From NCBI GenBank assembly GCA_963708775.1, contig CAVPTI010000011.1, forward strand, positions 98,756 to 162,755: a stretch of 64,000 nt of DNA, written 5' to 3'. Of this stretch, positions 60,124-64,000 are shown piece by piece. A model generated the notes under the pieces. It was not told the DNA's origin, did not search any database, and saw only the letters and a program-made list of their open reading frames with translations. The translations under genes and the position numbers were made by a program. The first letter of the stretch is position 1, and each line of letters begins with the position of its first letter. Origin of the DNA: JAGVSR01 sp963708775. Its GTDB lineage: Bacteria; Pseudomonadota; Alphaproteobacteria; Rhizobiales; Hyphomicrobiaceae.

Positions 60124-61742
60124 ATGGCCGTATCGGACGTACCAGGCGATAAGAGAATTTTCCTGCGAAAGGCCTCCGGCCTCATACGAACGGCCAGCGG
60201 TACTGACACCTTCATCTACAATCTGGGGGTGGTCAGCATCGGGCTCGGGGTTGGCACGATGCTATACTACGGACCGGCGTTCTATCCGACCGGAGACTTG
60301 CTCTGGGGCTGTCTCTTGGCCGGTTTGGGAATGGCAATGATCTCCTTCGGGTTCATCACTTGGACGGTGACCCTGCCGCGCTCGGGCGGCATTTACGCGT
60401 TCGGCTCCCGGATTTTGCCGCCGTCGCTCGCGCTCACGATAAGCCTGGTTGAAATAACGGCTTGGCTCTTCTATTGCGCGATAGCGGCCTACTGGATCGT
60501 CATTCTCTGCTTGGCGCCAATGTTCAACGCCTTGGGATTGCTGACGGGCAACGAAAGTTACACTGCGATTTCGGCTTGGATACTGCAGCCGTGGGTCACG
60601 TTCACCATCGGCTCGTTGTTCCTGATATTGTCCGGTGTCATTCTGTCGTTCGGGATGCGCTTCTATCTCTCCCTCAACAAGTGGGTGTTCCTGCTCGCCA
60701 TGGCGAGCACGTTTTTGATGGTGGCGGTGCTCTCGATGTACAGTCACGAGCAGTTTGTCGCCAACTTCAATGAGCTTGTTGGTCCGACCCTCGGCCAGCA
60801 GGACGCCTACAATGCCATCATCGCCAGCGGTAAAGAGAAGGGCTGGGGCGAAGCAGGCTTCGACTGGTGGCAAACGATCCTCGTTTCGAACTGGGCGTTC
60901 CTGCCGCTAGTTGGCGCCGCGTTTTCGATCGCGATCGGCGGCGAAATCAAGTCGGTTGAGAAGTCACAGACATGGGGCATGTTGGGGGCCGTGGCTTCGG
61001 CCACGTTCTTCTGGATTTTGACAATCTGGCTGGCGCTCAAAGTATTCGGCTTTCGAGTTCCTCGGCACCGGTTCTTTTAACGCGATCCTCGCCAACGGCG
61101 GTCTGACAACCGACACGTCGGTCACGACGCTGACGGGCATTCTCACGAAATCGCCGCTGATCACCATCCTTACAAGTCTTGGGCTCGCCCTATGGATGTG
61201 GATGTGGATCCCCGCCATGCATACCTTCGGCGTTCGCGCTATCGTGGCTTGGTCGTTCGATCGCGTCGCGCCGGCCCCGCTCGCCAAGATCTCGGAAACC
61301 TACCACACGCCGATCGTCGCCATCATTGTGACCATGATCGTCAACATCATTTCAATGGCGTTGTTCGTGTTCCATCCGTGGTTCTCGAAGATCGTTATCC
61401 TCATAGAGGCGGCCGTTCTAGCTTGGTCGGTCGTGATGCTAGCCGGCATTTTCTTCCCCTATCTGCGGCCTGAGCTCTATTCGAAGTCGCCGATCGCAAA
61501 CCGTAAGATCCTTGGCCTTCCGATGATGACGGTGGCGTGTTTCCTCGGCTTCATCGCTTCTCAGTTCTATTTCTGGACTTTGTTCTGGGATGCAAATGCC
61601 GCGGGCCACGAGCCCCGGCAGGTGGCCATCGTGGCAGGCGTCTTTATCGTCGGTCTCATCTTTTACTTCATCATGAAGATGATCCGCCGTTCGCAGGGTG
61701 TTGACGTCACCCAGGCATTCAAGGAGATCCCCGATCGAATAA
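60124..61742 (+). pseudogene. APC-family amino acid/amine permease, frameshifted
   Basis: About 535 residues after correction with about twelve membrane segments. ATG 60124 has GGAGAG upstream. N-terminal frame: R-T-A-S-G-T-D-T-F-I-Y-N-L-G-V-V-S-I-G-L-G-V, W-T-V-T-L-P-R-S-G-G-I-Y-A-F-G-S-R (typical TM2-TM3 loop of the APC family), to about 61050. There one surplus T shifts the frame, and F-G-F-E-F-L-G-T-G-S-F-N-A-I-L-A-N-G-G continues to I-A-S-Q-F-Y-F and F-K-E-I-P. A second shift in CCCC near 61731 would give the natural end E-I-P-I-E with TAA at 61740. Transport of an amino acid or amine fits the gmaS context. Confidence 0.82.
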
Positions 61743-61920
61743 CAGCCGGCCGTTTAGATCGGTTGTCATCGGCAGGGGTATATTCCCCACTTCCTGCCAA
61801 ACTACTGGCGGCGGTCCGGCAAATTTCCGGACCGCCACGCTTTAATTGAGACGTTGCCGATTGTTCCCGCTAGTCTTGCGGGCAGGGGCAAAAGCGGTTC
61901 TGGAGGATACGTGAATTAGA

Positions 61921-62702
61921 TGTTGAGCGAGCCTGGCTTAAATCTTCAGTTCGTCGACGAGGCGTTAACACTCGTACGCGACAATGTCGAACAGCATGGT
62001 ATTCACCTCAGGATTTTGGGTTCGATCGCCATCGGCTTCAATGCCCGAACAATCTGCACTTGTTCCAGGATATGAAGCGCGTCTTGACCGATGTCGACTT
62101 CGGCGCCGAGAAAAAGCAGAACAAAGCCATTCGCGAATTCGATGGCGCGGGGTTATGTACCCGACGAAGGCGTCTACATGGCATCCGAAGGCGCGCGCCA
62201 CATTTACCTTCACAAAGATACGAAGCTCAACGTCGACGTGTTCGCCGACGAATTGAACTTTTTGTCACAAGGTTCCATTCAAAGGACGGCTGCACATCGA
62301 TACCCCGACGATTTGCAACACCGATCTGCTGCTTGAGAAAATGCAGATCGTTGAAATTAATTTGAAGGACTTCAAAGACACCATCGTGTTAATGCTCGAG
62401 CATCCCCGTCGCATCAGCAAGCGGGACACAAGTCCATCGACACGGGCTACATCATCGACATGATGCGCCAAGACTGGGGATTTCATCACACGTTTACGAC
62501 AAACATGAAGCGGGTACCCGAATACCTCGCAAAACTCCGATCCATTAAGTCGGCGGACGCTGATTTGATACGCTCGCGCATTGACGAGCTGCTGAGCAAG
62601 ATTGAGCAGGCACCAAAAACCATGGGCTGGAAGATGCGTGCAGCTATTGGCACGCGCAAAAAATGGTATCAGGAAGTCTCTGAGAAGGCCGCGCAGTACT
62701 GA
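61921..62702 (+). pseudogene. nucleotidyltransferase-fold protein, multiple frameshifts
   Basis: Several frames together give one coherent protein of about 260 residues: M-L-S-E-P-G-L-N-L-Q-F-V-D-E-A-L, L-R-I-L-G-S-I-A-I-G-F-N (G-S motif), L-T-D-V-D-F-G-A-E-K-K-Q (D-x-D), G-Y-V-P-D-E-G-V-Y-M-A-S, L-N-V-D-V-F-A-D-E-L-N-F (third acid), H-I-D-T-P-T-I-C-N-T-D-L-L-L-E-K-M-Q-I-V and the undamaged end M-M-R-Q-D-W-G-F-H-H-T-F to K-A-A-Q-Y. The G-S...D-x-D...D spacing suggests the minimal nucleotidyltransferase fold. Shifts near 62042, 62145, 62262, 62310 and 62420. No substrate is apparent. Confidence 0.55.
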
Positions 62703-62750
62703 GCCGGTCATCTGCGCCCGATCAAAGCTCAGTTCTGAGGAGGAAAATTC

Positions 62751-63055
62751 GTGTCACTTGCACAAGAGGCCTTCCGCGATCGTCAGACGTCCGCCGAGCT
62801 GTCACGCTTGTCCTACAAGCCGTTGAAGGTCACCTGGACGGACATTGGCAAGGCGATCCAGTCGGCATTCTGCTCCACGGCATCCCGACGTGGTCCTACC
62901 TTTACAATGACGTGCTCCCGCTGCTCAGTCCGCACTTTCGCGTCCTCGCTCCGGATTTTCTGGGTCATGGTTACTCCGACCGGCGCGATTTTTTTCGATC
63001 GCTCCCTTCTCGCCCAAACAGCGATGATCATCCCGCCGGTGCGATTGGGAGGTTG
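62751..63055 (+). pseudogene. alpha/beta-hydrolase fragment (haloalkane-dehalogenase-like N-terminus)
   Basis: From GTG 62751: a leader of about 35 residues, then in an adjacent frame G-I-L-L-H-G-I-P-T-W-S-Y-L-Y-N-D-V-L-P-L-L-S, F-R-V-L-A-P-D-F-L-G-H-G-Y-S-D-R-R-D-F-F-D-R-S-L-L-A-Q-T. H-G-x-P-T-W-S-Y and P-D-x-x-G-x-G-x-S-D are typical of dehalogenase/epoxide-hydrolase-like members. The nucleophile elbow and the catalytic His are missing, because the frame ends soon after. A truncated remnant with at least one shift near 62855. Confidence 0.65.
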
Positions 63056-63139
63056 AATTGAAGGAACCGCCTGGCGCGCGTGGCTGACGCATTGCAAGGA
63101 AGAGGATACGGCCGTGACCAAGAGCCTCGCCAAGTTTTC

Positions 63140-63976
63140 CCGGACTTCGACCTAACCTTCTGAAAACATTTCACGAGATCGTTCAATCTGCTGGCATCAG
63201 CCGCGCTAGCCGATCGCTCGGGCGGAAGCAACCAGCGGTTAGTCTCGCGCTTAAGCGGCTTGAGGCGCAGCTTGGCGTGACGCTCTGCGTGCGCGGTCCC
63301 AGCGGCTTCGAATTGACCGACGAAGGCCAACTTGTGGCCGACATCTGCAATTCGCTTAGCGGGCTTGTGCAACAGGTGCCCCAGAAACTCGAACATGAGC
63401 GACCAAGTTGCAGGGCGTGTCTCGCTCCAAGTTATCTCCAGCCTGGTCTGCGACAAACTCGATTTGGCCATATCGCGCTTTCATGGAAGACACCCCAAGG
63501 CCGAGATCGTCATCGATATTACGACCTGGGAGTTGGTCGCGGGCGCCCTCCTGCGGGAGGAAATTGATATCGGCGTTGCGCCCGCGCGCATGCTGCGCGA
63601 CGATCTGAAATACGATTTCCTGTTTGAGGAGGTGCATCGGTCCTATGTCGGCAGGTCTCACGCCTTGTTCGGTAAGTCGTTTGTTGATCCGGCCGCTCTT
63701 GCGGGCGAAGCTTTTATTTTGACGGGCGCTGACGAACCAGACCTCTTGACGGCGTTTCGCGTGCGTCATGGCTTGGGCAGACTTGTCGCGGGATTTTCTG
63801 AACACTTGGACGAAGCGAAAACGGCTAACCACTTTGGGCGTCGGAATTTGTTCCTGCCCGAAGGGTTTGCCGAACCCGACGTGAGAGCTGGCCTCCTTTG
63901 GCCGCTCATCGACAAGGGCGAGCACCCGTCTATGCCCGTGTTCATCATCACCAATCCGCGCGCGCCCAAAAGCTAG
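63140..63976 (+). pseudogene. LysR-family transcriptional regulator, frameshifted
   Basis: Helix-turn-helix: L-L-K-T-F-H-E-I-V-Q-S-A-G-I-S-R-A-S-R-S-L-G-R-K-Q-P-A-V-S-L-A-L-K-R-L-E-A-Q-L-G-V-T-L-C-V-R-G-P; then after a shift near 63395 the effector domain S-D-Q-V-A-G-R-V-S-L-Q-V-I-S-S-L-V, to the stop at 63976. The extreme N-terminus (F-D-L-T) is also shifted near 63160, where an in-frame TGA follows. Both parts are otherwise complete, about 275 residues. It is the last gene of the window. Confidence 0.75.
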
Positions 63977-64000
63977 CCCGGCAGATGCTTCTTTCGGAAA

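Noticed and set aside
1..64000. CRISPR arrays, insertion sequences with terminal repeats, rRNA genes
   Set aside because: No regularly spaced repeats, no DDE transposase frame and no rRNA sequence were seen.

Overview
ORGANISM. This is GC-rich DNA (clearly above 60 % by eye) from an alphaproteobacterium of the order Hyphomicrobiales, most likely a methylotroph close to Hyphomicrobium. The support is gene content and order: 6S RNA in front of the 5-formyl-THF cyclo-ligase gene, yebC-ruvC-ruvA-ruvB, ybgC-tolQRAB-pal-cpoB-tilS-ftsH-folP-glmM, alphaproteobacterial serC and pdxH, CtrA-type boxes (TTAA-N7-TTAA), and a glutamate-methylamine ligase (gmaS) in the accessory end. No database search was possible; identities rest on recognised motifs and synteny.

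CORE PART (1-51.2 kb). 1-10.5 kb: a histidine phosphatase (cut by the window edge), fabI, pdxH, suhB, a Sel1-repeat protein, a ThiE-like protein, an L,D-transpeptidase, a small cytochrome c, class I aldolase and gap. 10.5-18.7 kb: a secreted EF-hand protein, 6S RNA, ygfA-ymdB, a run of five hairpins with a CtrA box, yebC, ruvC-ruvA, two small membrane proteins, ruvB and a Tat-type metallophosphoesterase leading into ybgC by overlapping stop/start codons. 18.7-34.9 kb: carbonic anhydrase, the Tol-Pal envelope cluster with two extra tiny lipoproteins and an extra OmpA-domain protein, then tilS, ftsH, folP, an orphan ParA with an unknown partner, and glmM. 35-51 kb: three outer-membrane beta-barrel proteins (two genes with a CtrA box upstream), serC, a DUF4139 protein, kdsD, NfeD/SPFH, hemH, a CHAD protein, a DUF1499 protein, an MBL-fold hydrolase, and tRNA-Pro(CGG) and tRNA-Gln(TTG).

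ACCESSORY PART (51.2-64 kb). After tRNA-Gln comes a DUF3489-DUF2924-serine recombinase module and then a catabolic-looking cluster: creatininase-family protein, gmaS, NAD(P)H-dependent flavoprotein, TetR regulator, metallophosphoesterase, amino-acid/amine permease, a nucleotidyltransferase-fold protein, an alpha/beta-hydrolase remnant and a LysR regulator. Three copies of an inverted repeat close to TAATTGA-N4-TCAATTA sit at the three promoter positions around tetR, gmaS and the phosphoesterase-permease pair, so this looks like a local TetR regulon for an alkylamine or related nitrogen compound (inference).

READING FRAMES. At least six otherwise well-conserved genes in the first 54 kb (fabI, ybgC, tolB, the OmpA-domain gene, the recombinase, DUF2924) carry one single-base frameshift. 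Nearly every gene after 54.7 kb carries one to four, many in short G or T runs. Either the sequence has indel errors, worst near its right end, or the right end is decaying; the phosphoesterase at 59.09-60.07 kb is the only clearly intact gene there.
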